64,000 nt of DNA from Paludibacteraceae bacterium (GTDB taxonomy: Bacteria > Bacteroidota > Bacteroidia > Bacteroidales > Paludibacteraceae): the NCBI GenBank assembly GCA_017478225.1, contig JAFVDX010000001.1, positions 90,747 through 154,746 of the forward strand, in the 5' to 3' direction. Shown here piece by piece: positions 16,970-27,000 of this stretch. A program made the position numbers and the translations under genes. Positions within the stretch are counted from its first letter, which is position 1. The number at the start of each line of letters is the position of its first letter. Under the pieces are notes generated by a model, which was not told the origin of the DNA, did no database searches, and saw only the letters and a program-made list of their open reading frames with translations.

Positions 16970-17646
16970 CTTAAGTCATTTATTTGTTTGCAGTCAGTAA
17001 CATATAATACGCCATCAATAACTTTGAACTTCACATTCATGTTATCGTATGTCAGTCCATACTCTCGCTGGTCGTTATGATATGCCGGTCGCGGATCTTG
17101 AGCAAGTATGTCAGTTAAATCTTGTTTCTGCTGCTCACTGAGCATATTCATAATCGTTTGCGGTATTTCTACTTCGAGTCGGTAGTCTTCTCCCGCACTT
17201 GCGAAACCACCCGATGCATTGCTCACACAATCAGCGTAGGGTATATATGGTTTGATATCAAATATCGGGGTGTTATCCATCATATCTGCTCCACCAACAA
17301 CAAGTACAATTTCGCCATTGCTATTTTTCTCTACCGATATTAGTTTAACAACTGATAACGCCAATGAATTAGGTCTGAAAGACGACCTTGTAGCAAACAC
17401 TCCTATGCGTTTGTTTCCTCCCAGCCGAGGCGGTCTGACGGTAGGCGACCAGTGGTGATTTTCAGAAAATCCCCAAATAAGCCAAATATGAGAGAATTGC
17501 TGAATGCCTCGCACGGAATCGTCGGTTCCGAATTGTTTAGTCATCACAATTCTTGTAATGACAGAAGCGGCACGCCCCGATTGACGAGGTATGCCGAACT
17601 TTTCTTTGTATCCGTTATGTGCGAAGGCAATTGGAGTGATTTCCAT
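16966..17646 (-). CDS. trmO: tRNA (t6A37)-N6-methyltransferase TrmO
   Basis: TrmO (TsaA/YaeB) methylates N6-threonylcarbamoyladenosine at position 37 of tRNA-Thr(GGU) with SAM. The 226-residue product has the family beta-barrel with KFGIPRQSG near residue 16, FGTDDSVRGIQQFSHIWLIW, RIGVFATRSSFRPNSLALS and DIKPYIPYAD near residue 133, and a C-terminal extension with DPRPAYHNDQREYG. The ATG is separated by one base from the rnfA stop codon, and its own end overlaps the first chromate transporter gene, so it is embedded in the operon. A link to Rnf function is not implied. Confidence 0.93.
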   Translation of the reverse strand: MEITPIAFAHNGYKEKFGIPRQSGRAASVITRIVMTKQFGTDDSVRGIQQFSHIWLIWGFSENHHWSPTVRPPRLGGNKRIGVFATRSSFRPNSLALSVVKLISVEKNSNGEIVLVVGGADMMDNTPIFDIKPYIPYADCVSNASGGFASAGEDYRLEVEIPQTIMNMLSEQQKQDLTDILAQDPRPAYHNDQREYGLTYDNMNVKFKVIDGVLYVTDCKQINDLR

Positions 17647-17647
17647 A

Positions 17648-18247
17648 TCATACTACTCCGGAGAATCCCATAAAGGCCATTGCGAGCAGACCTGCGGTAA
17701 GCAGCGCTATAGGTGTGCCTTGCATGGCTTTAGGTACATTGTTCATTGCAAGTTGTTCTCGAATTCCGGCAAAGAGTACAAGTGCCAGAGCAAAACCAAC
17801 TGCAGTAGCAAAGGCAAAAATAGTACCTTGCAACAAATTAGGCTCTGCGCCGCTTATTTTAGCAGCCCATGTGCCATCTCCTACAAGTATTGCCACACCA
17901 AGTATACAGCAGTTAGTGGTGATAAGGGGAAGAAAAACACCCAACGCCTGATACAACGAAGGGGAGGTCTTCTTCAATACAATTTCTATAATCTGCACCA
18001 AAGTAGCAATAACAAGAATAAAGAGAATAGTCTGCAAAAACTCAACGTGGAACATCTCTAACACATATTTCTGCAAGAGATAAGTAACAATAGTGGCAAG
18101 CGTAAGAACGAAGGTAACTGCTGCTCCCATACCCAATGCAGTTGAAATTCGTTTACTTACTCCTAAGAACGGACATATTCCCAAAAACTGCGAAAAGACG
18201 ATATTATTAACAAATATCGCACTTATTATAATAAGAAAATATACCAT
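17648..18247 (-). CDS. rnfA: Rnf electron transport complex subunit A
   Basis: RnfA is one of the two inversely related six-helix subunits (with RnfE) of the ion-pumping ferredoxin:NAD+ oxidoreductase; together they bind an iron-sulfur centre in the membrane. The product from the ATG at 18247 has 199 residues, close to the usual 190, and starts MVYFLIIISAIFVNNIVFSQ. The motifs FLGICPFLGVSKR (with the conserved Cys) and TTNCCILGVAILVG are intact. An earlier ATG at 18277 adds 10 residues and is less likely. It follows rnfE after 74 bp. Confidence 0.94.
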   Translation of the reverse strand: MVYFLIIISAIFVNNIVFSQFLGICPFLGVSKRISTALGMGAAVTFVLTLATIVTYLLQKYVLEMFHVEFLQTILFILVIATLVQIIEIVLKKTSPSLYQALGVFLPLITTNCCILGVAILVGDGTWAAKISGAEPNLLQGTIFAFATAVGFALALVLFAGIREQLAMNNVPKAMQGTPIALLTAGLLAMAFMGFSGVV

Positions 18248-18321
18248 AAATTTGAGTGATTTAATGTTTATCGGCAAGAATAAGTATTCAATACCTTTTT
18301 ATTACTTGCAGTTAATATCGT

Positions 18322-18906
18322 TTATTTTTTAATTTTATTCATTATTGCCATTAGATATGCAAGTGCAATAAATGCTCCCGGAGCGAGTACGAAGAGCAAC
18401 ATACCATAGTTATCAGGGTAAATAGTTAGACCAAATACTGCTCCTGTTCCAAGCAACTCTCTTATAGCGCCAAGCACTGTAAGCGAGAGCGTAAATCCTA
18501 ATCCCATTCCCAAGCCATCGAGAGCCGATAAGCCTACTCCATTTTTAGCCGCGAAGGCTTCAGCCCTACCAAGCACAATACAATTGACAACAATAAGAGG
18601 AATAAAAAGTCCTAATGTCTCATATAGCGCCGGCAAGTATGCTTGCATAGTAAGTTGAACCATAGTAACAAAAGTTGCAATAACCACAATATATGCAGGT
18701 ATGTGCACCTTGTCAGGTATAAGATTTCTTAATAGCGAAATAACTACATTGGAGCATACTAAGACAAACAATGTAGCAAGTCCCATTGACATACCATTAA
18801 TAGCCGAGGTGGTAGTGGCAAGCGTGGGACACATTCCAAGAACCAAAGCAAAAGTAGGGTTCTCCTTGAAAATACCATTCGTTAGTGTTTTTAATGCTTT
18901 ATTCAT
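18322..18906 (-). CDS. rnfE: Rnf electron transport complex subunit E
   Basis: The 194-residue integral membrane protein is the RnfE/RsxE subunit: NPTFALVLGMCPTLATTTSA near residue 16 (conserved Cys), LFIPLIVVNCIVLGRAEAFA near residue 101 and GLGFTLSLTVLGAIRELLG near residue 133. The pair of Cys motifs matches those in RnfA with opposite topology. It lies 12 bp after rnfG. Confidence 0.95.
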   Translation of the reverse strand: MNKALKTLTNGIFKENPTFALVLGMCPTLATTTSAINGMSMGLATLFVLVCSNVVISLLRNLIPDKVHIPAYIVVIATFVTMVQLTMQAYLPALYETLGLFIPLIVVNCIVLGRAEAFAAKNGVGLSALDGLGMGLGFTLSLTVLGAIRELLGTGAVFGLTIYPDNYGMLLFVLAPGAFIALAYLMAIMNKIKK

Positions 18907-18918
18907 AGCCGTTTGTAG

Positions 18919-19623
18919 TTATTTATTATCTTCTGATTCGCTTAATTGGGATATATTATCTACTGACTCATCAGTTTGACTTGCTGTAGCAACTTGATTG
19001 TGGTCATGCTCATATTCATAATCTACATTTTGACATGATTCTACATTATCTATTTGAGCATTGACACATGAGTCAAAAGCCTTATATGCTCTTACGACAG
19101 CCCTAAGGAATGCGCGTGAGGTAATAGTGGCTGCAGTTATAGCATCCACATCACCACCTTCTTTGCTAACTGTCATATTAACTGAGGCTGGCATAAGACC
19201 TATTATGTTTTGTTTGCCTTTAGGAGTCTTGAACCATGTGGTCATATTGGCTCCCAACCCTGGCGTTTCATTTTGCTCAAGCACTGAATAGCCTTTTATT
19301 ACCATAGCGGCGTCAAGCCCAACCATAAGTGTAAATTTGCCATTGAAGCCATTAGGGTCAAAGGTCTCTACGGCAGCCCCCACCAATTCACCATTTTTAT
19401 ATGCTTGATACACTTTTACTCCATTTATTTCCTGAGCATCAGCAAATTCTATACTATCCATCTGCAATACTTGCAGTTTGGCTTCCATTTGTTTTTGCGC
19501 TTTCGACTGCTCAATTGGTTCTTTGGTAAGTACATACATACCTCCCAACATTCCCGCTGCCATAAGGGCTATAAGGGTCAGCGAGACAGTCATATTGAGT
19601 AAGTTACTTTCTAATCGTTTCAT
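18919..19623 (-). CDS. rnfG: Rnf electron transport complex subunit G
   Basis: RnfG has one N-terminal membrane helix (about residues 12-32) and an extracytoplasmic FMN-binding domain. The FMN is bound covalently to a Thr; the motif here is DAITAATITSRAF, residues 160-172, with Thr166 as the expected attachment site (TAAT instead of the more common SGAT). The domain also has NETPGLGANM. A His/Glu/Ser-rich C-terminal tail of about 45 residues goes beyond the usual end. The start overlaps the rnfD stop by 4 bp. Confidence 0.94.
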   Translation of the reverse strand: MKRLESNLLNMTVSLTLIALMAAGMLGGMYVLTKEPIEQSKAQKQMEAKLQVLQMDSIEFADAQEINGVKVYQAYKNGELVGAAVETFDPNGFNGKFTLMVGLDAAMVIKGYSVLEQNETPGLGANMTTWFKTPKGKQNIIGLMPASVNMTVSKEGGDVDAITAATITSRAFLRAVVRAYKAFDSCVNAQIDNVESCQNVDYEYEHDHNQVATASQTDESVDNISQLSESEDNK

Positions 19624-20609
19624 TTTTTCTTTTCTCCAAATCGTTTAGGACGAATGTACATATTAAGTAGCGGTGTTACCGCATTCATTATCAGTATAGC
19701 AAACGACATACCTTCGGGATATGCCCCCCAAGTGCGAATAATTACGACAATGAGACCAATACCCAAACCATATATTATTTGTCCCCATGGTGTCATTGGT
19801 GAAGTTACATAATCGGTAGCCATAAAGATAGCACCAAGCATGAGACCTCCTGTGAGTAGGTGGTGAAGCGGTGATGCAGCACCGGGAAGGAATAGATATA
19901 ATATACCTGAGAACAGAACCACCATAGCCATTATACTAATGGGGATATGCCATGTAATGGTTTTGGTGCAAATCAAGTAAATTCCTCCTAAAAGCAATGC
20001 TATAGCCGATATTTCACCAAACGATCCGCCTAAATATCCGACCGCCATATCCCAAAATGATGGCAGTTGGTCGAGCAACGAAGCGTCACCATCTTTAATG
20101 GCAGTTTTCATGATAGCCAGCGGTGTAGCCCCTGTTTGAGCATCAACAAAAGGCATAGCGGAATGGAAGCCCAACGGACGTGGCCATGTTGTCATCTGAA
20201 CAGGAAAACTAATGAGCAGAAATACTCGGCCGACAAGTGCCGGATTGAAAGGATTTTGACCTAATCCACCAAAAGACATCTTACCTACTCCGATGGCCAC
20301 CAAAGCACCGATAACTACTATCCATAAAGGCAAATTGCTGGGCAAGTTGAATGCCAACAAAATACCTGTCAATACAGCAGACAAATCGGTTAAAGTTGGT
20401 TTTTGCTTCAGAATAAATTTTGCTATCAGCCACTCGAACAACACACATGAAGCCACTGATACACATGTCAGTATCAAGGCTCCCCACCCGAATGCCACCA
20501 CCGACACAATAAACGCAGGCACAAGCGCTATAATCACATTAAGCATATTGCGCTGCACACTATCGTCAGAATGAACATGTGGTGCAGGTGAAACTATAAA
20601 TTTGTCCAT
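19620..20609 (-). CDS. rnfD: Rnf electron transport complex subunit D
   Basis: RnfD is the large membrane subunit of the Rnf complex and carries a covalent FMN. The 329-residue product shows several hydrophobic helices, the family signature GGLGQNPFNPALVGRVF near residue 114, and the FMN site TGATPLAIMK with Thr162. Length and motifs fit RnfD, not NqrB. It is the first gene of its operon: its own promoter lies at 20632-20663, and the next gene upstream is valS. The usual rnfB and rnfC are absent here. Confidence 0.95.
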   Translation of the reverse strand: MDKFIVSPAPHVHSDDSVQRNMLNVIIALVPAFIVSVVAFGWGALILTCVSVASCVLFEWLIAKFILKQKPTLTDLSAVLTGILLAFNLPSNLPLWIVVIGALVAIGVGKMSFGGLGQNPFNPALVGRVFLLISFPVQMTTWPRPLGFHSAMPFVDAQTGATPLAIMKTAIKDGDASLLDQLPSFWDMAVGYLGGSFGEISAIALLLGGIYLICTKTITWHIPISIMAMVVLFSGILYLFLPGAASPLHHLLTGGLMLGAIFMATDYVTSPMTPWGQIIYGLGIGLIVVIIRTWGAYPEGMSFAILIMNAVTPLLNMYIRPKRFGEKKK

Positions 20610-20631
20610 ATATATTTTTTTTAATTGCGCA

Positions 20632-20663
20632 CAAAAGTACGCATTTTGATTGATTTACACAAA
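20632..20663 (-). promoter_or_regulatory. Promoter of the rnfDGEA-trmO-chr-chr operon
   Basis: On the minus strand TTTG (complement of 20660-20663) and TACTTTTG (complement of 20632-20639) are 20 bp apart, 23 bp before the rnfD ATG. It shows that the operon starts at rnfD. Confidence 0.8.
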
Positions 20664-20673
20664 ATAAACTTTA

Positions 20674-23304
20674 TTATTCTTTCATAGCCTCAAGACTTTG
20701 TTTTATTACGGCAATACGGCTCAATGCATCTTGTTGCTTTTTGCGTTCCATCGCTACTACTTCAGGTTTTGCATTCTGAACAAATCGCTCATTGGAGAGT
20801 TTTTTCATTACATTCTGCAAAAATCCTTCTTGATACTTCAGGTCAGCCTCTAATTTAGCACGCTCTTCGTCTTTATTGATAAAATTATCAAGAGGCACTG
20901 CACATTCTGTTACCCCTGCAATAAACGATGCAGAGTTTTGTGCTTTTTGCTCAACAGCCTCAATTTCGGATGTGTAACAGAGTTTGCGTATCAGCATAAG
21001 GAAAGCATCGCTGAATTGCTGCTTACCAATAATTTGAAGTACCACCTGCTCTTTTTGCGGGATATTACGCTGCTGACGCACATTTCTCACGCCGGCGACA
21101 ATGAGTTTAAGCGTTTCTATTTGCTCAAGCAATGAGGTGTCGATGTCTGCCTTCATCTGGTCGATAGGCTCAAACATAATGGTATCACCTTGTTTTCTCT
21201 CTGTCAGGTTTTGCCATAATTCTTCTGTGATAAACGGCATAAAGGGGTGCAAGAGCCGCAACATTTGGTCAAAGAAACGGAGCGTAGAGTCATAGGTCTG
21301 CTTATCAATAGGTTGGCCATAAGCGGGTTTTATCATCTCTAAATACCATGATGAAAATTCATCCCAAAAGAGTTTATAAATAGCCATGAGTGCATCAGAG
21401 AGACGATACTTGCTAAAATGGTCGGTTACTTCGACGGCTGTCTGTGCAAGTTTTTGCCGGAACCATTCAGTTGCCAACTTATTACTTACTTGAGCCTGTT
21501 CATCAATATGTTCTGCTATTGTCCAGCCTTTAATAAGTCTAAAACAATTCCATATTTTATTATTGAAATTGCGTCCTTGCTCACACAAACTCTCGTCAAA
21601 CAAGATATCGTTGCCTGCCGGCGCGGAGAGCATCATGCCCATTCGCACGCCATCTGCGCCATACTTATCAATGAGTTCTAATGGGTCGGGAGAATTACCA
21701 AGCGACTTAGACATTTTTCTGCCGAGTTTGTCTCGGACAATACCTGTAAAATAAACATTTCTAAAAGGCATTTTACCTTCGTACTCATAGCCTGCCATTA
21801 TCATTCGAGCCACCCAAAAGAATATAATATCCGGTCCTGTAACCAAGTCGGCAGTAGGATAATAATAATTTATCTCTTTGTTATTAGGTTCAAGGATTCC
21901 GTTAAAGAGCGAAATAGGCCAAAGCCATGAAGAAAACCATGTATCCAAGCAATCAGGGTCTTGCTTTAGGTCGTCAATAGTAAGATTGGGGTTTTGTGTT
22001 TTCTTTTTTGCTAACTCCAATGCTTTTGAGGCGTCCGGAGCCACCACAAATCCGCCTTGTGGAAGATAATATGCAGGAATACGATGTCCCCACCAGAGTT
22101 GTCGAGAGATACACCAATCCTTTATATTTTCCATCCAATGGCGATATGTATTTTTATATTTAGCAGGGAAGAACCGGATTTGGTCATCCATTACCGGTGG
22201 TAGAGCCATTTGCGCGAAATGTTCCATTTTCAGGAACCACTGCATGGAGAGTTTGGGTTCGATAGGTACATTAGTACGCTCCGAGAAACCAACATTATTG
22301 GTATAGTCTTCTACTTTCTCCATCAGTCCTGCTTGTTGCAGGTCTTTTTCTATTTGCTTGCGACATTCGAAACGGTCCATACCTACATATAGTCCTGCAG
22401 CCTGACTTAAAGTTCCATTATCATTGAAGATATCTATCGATGGCAGGTTATACTTCTCGCCAAGCATATAGTCATTTACATCATGAGCAGGTGTTACTTT
22501 GAGGCAGCCTGTTCCAAACTCCATATCCACATAATCGTCTTCAATAACAGGAATAACTCTGCCCACCAAAGGAACAATAACTTTTTTGCCTTTCAGCCAT
22601 TCAGTCTTAGGATTATTAGGATTGATACACATAGCAGTATCACCCATAATGGTTTCAGGACGGGTAGTGGCTACAATAGCATAAGCATCTTCGCCTTCAA
22701 CCTTATATCTGAGATAATAAAGCTTACCATGATGTTCTTTGAATATAACCTCTTCATCAGAGAGTGCGGTCAGTGCCTGAGGGTCCCAATTGACCATTCT
22801 CACGCCGCGGTAAATAAGTCCTTTGTCATACAAGTCGCAGAACACTTTAATCACGCTCTCGGAGCGCATTTGGTCCATTGTGAATCCTGTGCGATCCCAA
22901 TCGCATGATGCACCTAATCGACGAAGTTGTTTGAGAATTATTCCACCATGTTCGTGTGTCCAATCCCAGGCATGCTCAAGAAACTGCTCGCGTGTGAGGT
23001 CAGTTTTTTTGATTCCTTGTTGCGCCAATTTGCCTACCACTTTGGCTTCAGTTGCAATAGAGGCATGGTCAGTACCAGGCACCCAGCATGCGTTTTTTCC
23101 CTCTTGACGGGCGCGACGAACAAGAATATCCTGAATAGTATTGTTAAGCATGTGCCCCATGTGCAGTACACCGGTTACATTGGGTGGGGGAATAACTATA
23201 GTATATGGCTGACGAGAATCTGGCTCGGAGTGAAAAAACTTATGTTCAAGCCAATACTCATACCACTTATTTTCAATCTGTTGTGGGTTATATTTTGCAT
23301 CCAT
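20674..23304 (-). CDS. valS: Valyl-tRNA synthetase
   Basis: The product from the ATG at 23304 has 876 residues, the normal length. It is a class I synthetase with the HIGH-type motif [15 protein letters not shown] near residue 38, [15 protein letters not shown], the editing (CP1) domain, the KMSKS motif [14 protein letters not shown] near residue 518, an anticodon-binding domain and a C-terminal coiled coil (about 805-876) that is typical of ValRS. An in-frame start at 23337 was rejected because the predicted promoter (-7 at 23339-23346) would place it before the transcription start. Confidence 0.97.
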   Translation of the reverse strand: MDAKYNPQQIENKWYEYWLEHKFFHSEPDSRQPYTIVIPPPNVTGVLHMGHMLNNTIQDILVRRARQEGKNACWVPGTDHASIATEAKVVGKLAQQGIKKTDLTREQFLEHAWDWTHEHGGIILKQLRRLGASCDWDRTGFTMDQMRSESVIKVFCDLYDKGLIYRGVRMVNWDPQALTALSDEEVIFKEHHGKLYYLRYKVEGEDAYAIVATTRPETIMGDTAMCINPNNPKTEWLKGKKVIVPLVGRVIPVIEDDYVDMEFGTGCLKVTPAHDVNDYMLGEKYNLPSIDIFNDNGTLSQAAGLYVGMDRFECRKQIEKDLQQAGLMEKVEDYTNNVGFSERTNVPIEPKLSMQWFLKMEHFAQMALPPVMDDQIRFFPAKYKNTYRHWMENIKDWCISRQLWWGHRIPAYYLPQGGFVVAPDASKALELAKKKTQNPNLTIDDLKQDPDCLDTWFSSWLWPISLFNGILEPNNKEINYYYPTADLVTGPDIIFFWVARMIMAGYEYEGKMPFRNVYFTGIVRDKLGRKMSKSLGNSPDPLELIDKYGADGVRMGMMLSAPAGNDILFDESLCEQGRNFNNKIWNCFRLIKGWTIAEHIDEQAQVSNKLATEWFRQKLAQTAVEVTDHFSKYRLSDALMAIYKLFWDEFSSWYLEMIKPAYGQPIDKQTYDSTLRFFDQMLRLLHPFMPFITEELWQNLTERKQGDTIMFEPIDQMKADIDTSLLEQIETLKLIVAGVRNVRQQRNIPQKEQVVLQIIGKQQFSDAFLMLIRKLCYTSEIEAVEQKAQNSASFIAGVTECAVPLDNFINKDEERAKLEADLKYQEGFLQNVMKKLSNERFVQNAKPEVVAMERKKQQDALSRIAVIKQSLEAMKE

Positions 23305-23338
23305 AGTCTGTAAAGAATTATTTTTACCTAAAAGCATG

Positions 23339-23369
23339 CAAAGGTAGTGTAAATTCTTTAACTGACAAA
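23339..23369 (-). promoter_or_regulatory. Promoter of valS
   Basis: On the minus strand TTTG (complement of 23366-23369) and TACCTTTG (complement of 23339-23346) are 19 bp apart. The leader to the ATG at 23304 would be about 30 nt. Confidence 0.75.
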
Positions 23370-23416
23370 AAGTTTTTAATTGGCAGTTTCATTGGAATTA
23401 TAAAAAGCAAAAACAG

Positions 23417-23449
23417 AAACGCAGATAATGATTGTCATTGTCTGCGTTT
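23417..23449 (-). terminator. Terminator after the surface-protein unit
   Basis: Arms 23417-23425 and 23441-23449 (9 bp) plus an inner 5-bp stem (23427-23431 with 23435-23439) form a hairpin with one mismatch and a 3-nt loop. On the minus strand it is followed by a T-rich tail. It lies 28 bp after the stop of the gene at 23478-24023. Confidence 0.75.
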
Positions 23450-23477
23450 GAGTTGTTATGAATGAAATATGTTTAGA

Positions 23478-24023
23478 TTATTCGCTTTGCCGTCTTTTTC
23501 TTTTTATTGATGATTTGATTAAAGATGTTATGATTGCAAAGAAAGTAGCAAGCCACCATGGCATATCACCTATTGGCAAAAATGGGTCGGCAGGTGGGGT
23601 AAAAGGATTTACTCGGCGCATGTTTGCCTCTGCATCTGAATCATCCATATTATTTGCTCCTATGGGGTGAATAGTACTACTATACATACTCTTAGCCGGA
23701 AGCGAGTATGATACAGCAGGATATGCATGGTTGTCATTATGCGAGGAGTTGAAAGTACTATGATACCCTTCTTTACCTGATACCATATATATATTTCCAC
23801 TTCCATAACTATTTACTTTACCTTCGCTTACTCTCACTGGTGAATAATTATAATTATATGCATCAATATTGTTTGGTTTGGTATTACTATATTGATACTT
23901 ATTTAACCCACTATAAGACTTATTAGGATTAACATAAACAGAAGTACTCTGCATAGCCACAGCCATACTTAGTGAAGTAAAGCAGGATAAGATTGTCAGA
24001 ATAATTTGTTTTTTCATAATCAT
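23478..24023 (-). CDS. Small secreted protein with PIGD-transmembrane-basic C-terminal tail
   Basis: The 181-residue product has a signal peptide (about residues 1-23, ending SMAVA), a Ser/Tyr/Asn-rich low-complexity middle (YSGLNKYQYSNTKPNNIDAY and similar), and a C-terminus made of a PADPFLPIGD motif (about 144-153), a hydrophobic segment PWWLATFFAIITSLI and a basic end KSSIKRKRRQSE. This three-part tail looks like a sorting signal of the PEP-CTERM or LPXTG kind; I recall similar PIGD/PVGDG tails in Bacteroidales surface proteins, without proof. It starts 7 bp after the giant T9SS surface gene and is probably cotranscribed with it. Confidence 0.75.
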   Translation of the reverse strand: MIMKKQIILTILSCFTSLSMAVAMQSTSVYVNPNKSYSGLNKYQYSNTKPNNIDAYNYNYSPVRVSEGKVNSYGSGNIYMVSGKEGYHSTFNSSHNDNHAYPAVSYSLPAKSMYSSTIHPIGANNMDDSDAEANMRRVNPFTPPADPFLPIGDMPWWLATFFAIITSLIKSSIKRKRRQSE

Positions 24024-24030
24024 GTCCTCC

Positions 24031-27000
24031 TTATTTAACTATTCCACGAAGTGTTACTGCCTCTTGCGCCACCACTCTTATATTATATACCCCTGCCGGC
24101 AGGTGGTATGTTTGCTGCCATGAGTCTGTGGTTTGATTGACAAGCAAAGAGCCGTTAGTAGAATATATCCATACATGAGCATTTACAGGCAGACCAGTGA
24201 GAGTCATTGAACCTACACTTGTTGTTACCTTGATATCAGCATTTTTAGAATCAGACAAGTTGGTTGGAGTATCATCTTGTTTTTCTGCAAGTTTAACGGA
24301 TAGGAAGAAGCGATTTTCGTTTTGCTGTTTGGTAGTGTAGAACTGATAGTTTTCTTGCATGAGGTTGGTATATGTGTTTTCTTGTGCATCAAAGAGCCAC
24401 ACTTCTTCTGCTCGTTGCAAATCGCTATTTCTGTTAAGAGCGAAAGTATAGTTGCCATTGGCAGCGGCATAGAATCCCACAGGTACTTGCGCTGCAGCGG
24501 ATGCTTCAGGCAGGGCATTAAACGCAAGTTTATGGTCAGGTGAGATGGTATATACCACCGGCTTGGAATAGTATTTATAGTAATCGCCGAACCACTTGTA
24601 CATATCTTTGCCAATTTCGAAATGGTTGTGGAAACGATCGGAGACGACAAGTGCGGTCTCGTCTTTTTCGCCATTGGCAGCCGTGAGATAAATTCCTACA
24701 AAGGCAGGTGTTTCTTGTTCTTCCACTACTCTTCTTATCATAGAAGATTTACCCCGATTGGTATGATCAAAGAGCACTGTTAATTGTTCGTCTGCAGTAT
24801 TGGTCTCTGTACCTACTTGTACGAAATAACTGGTAAAAGGCAGGAGGTCATTACCCGCAACCGGTTTTTGCTCGTATGCTGTCCAACCGCCGTTAATCGG
24901 TACAGCAACATAAGCAATTCCGTCTCCATTGTTATAATAGGTGTCGTGTCCTTCGGTATCCAAGATGAGTTTGCCTAATGTAAGTCCATTAAAACTATTC
25001 AAATTGCCTTTTCTATAATAATTCATATACGGGTTGCCTACTAAGTTCCATCCGAAATGTTCTTGTGGTTTGGTGTCGCCCATAATGCCTTCGCCTCCTA
25101 ATCCCCAAGCATATACATCAAGAGTTTTGTTTTGTAGTTCGGCCGCAATCACATCGTTAGCCATCGGGAAGCGTAGTTCAAGTTTTACTTTAGGCTTGTC
25201 GGACAGACCTTGTATTCCTACAATAAGTCCCTGACCTGCATGAATTACAGGTTCTTCATATACTTTCCAACAGCCTCCGGTTTGTGTGGCTGCTCTTTGC
25301 TGTCCGTCGTAATACATCAAGAACCAGTCGGTATTGTATTTTGCCGGCTCACCATTAGAGAATTTTACATCAGCCACATTGCAATCGAATGGTAGTGAGA
25401 GCCAATGCCAATTAGACGGGTCGATGCGAACATCAAGATACACGCCATTGGTTTGCTTGACAGTTAAATCACCTTGAATATCACCTGCAGATATATTATC
25501 TTCTTCACGACGGAAACTAAGCGAATTGATTTGATAATCGTTACCTGCAGCAGGAACAATAAGTTTGCCACCCGGGTAAACCTGAATATTATTCACTTTG
25601 TTCACATCGTGCTCAGCACCGGCGGTAGCTTTTGTAAGAACTGCGTCTCTCATTACAACAACATCGCAGGTAGAGCAACGCTTTTTAGAATTTTCATAGT
25701 CATTATCAATGATATTATAGAACAACTCGTCGGTAGTTGCATTGGCTGATTTAACAAGAATCGGCACTTGTTTTCTCTGTGAGGTAATTATGTTTCCATC
25801 ATCGTCAGTGAGTTGGAAAGTGAGGAAAAGACAAGTATATTTTTCAAGATTGTCTATATCTATTTTATACAAATTTTCTTCGGGTTTCCATCCGTATGTA
25901 TCCAATTCTTCGCTTGGAATGATAGTTACTTCATCGATATAATATGTTGAATAGTCGAACTTACCGATATCTTGATATGAGTTGCATGTTGCCTTTGCAT
26001 CATTTGTAACACCTGCTTGATTATAATTACCCGGATTGGTCATACATACCGACCTACCGTTCCACTCGGCTTCGGTAAAGGTTGAAAAGTCGTCAGTATT
26101 ATTTTTTACCGCATCAAAGCCATCTTTAACTGATTTATTTCTAAAGAGGATGCAACGAGCAGTAGTGATGTTGATTATTTCATTTTCAAGATCTACTCCA
26201 AAGCCTCTGAGAATATCAATTCTCTCTGCATCTGTAGTAGGGGTATGCGATGAAGCATCGAAAAGCGGTTTGTATATCGGGTCATTAGGCGACTTACCAT
26301 AATCCATATTTATGGCTGTTCCAGCCCAAGCATCCTCACCCCTACAATTTTTGCTTGCCGGTGGTGTGTTTTTAGCTCCAAAGACATCGATATCCGTACC
26401 GCCTTTTTGTAGCACTAATATGTCATTACCGGAGAAATCAAACTTAGGGTATTTAGTATTACCATAGGAAGTTTGGCCATCACATTTTATCCAACGGGGG
26501 TTATTATCTTCGCCGGAAAGGAGTGCTACACTATCAAGGAAGGCATTAGAACACTCTTGCAAATCAGACTCTTGAGGACCGGTAAAGAAAATTATCTCTT
26601 GACCGGATTTTATTGTCCCTAAATCACCCAATGGATAGTTCTTATCGCTTTGAGGTGAGAATTTATTATTGCCATTACCCACACATATATAATGTATATT
26701 ATATGCATCGGCGTCAAGGTCAATATCATTTACCGTACCATTGAATATAGAGATTAACTTCATTGTGCCGGCACCCTCGAAGTATTTAGCAAAGAAGAGT
26801 TCATTTGCTACTGTTCCGCTACTTATTGAACCGTGTTCTTCTTGTCCGTCAACAATCACCTTTGGATGCAGGTCTTCATCTTTATCTACATATATAATCA
26901 CCGCATCTTCCATCCATTCAACAACATCAACTGAAGGGCCGGTAGTAGTAAATTCGTCACCTACCTTGCAATCATTATTTCCGTCAGGAATAATTTCGTA

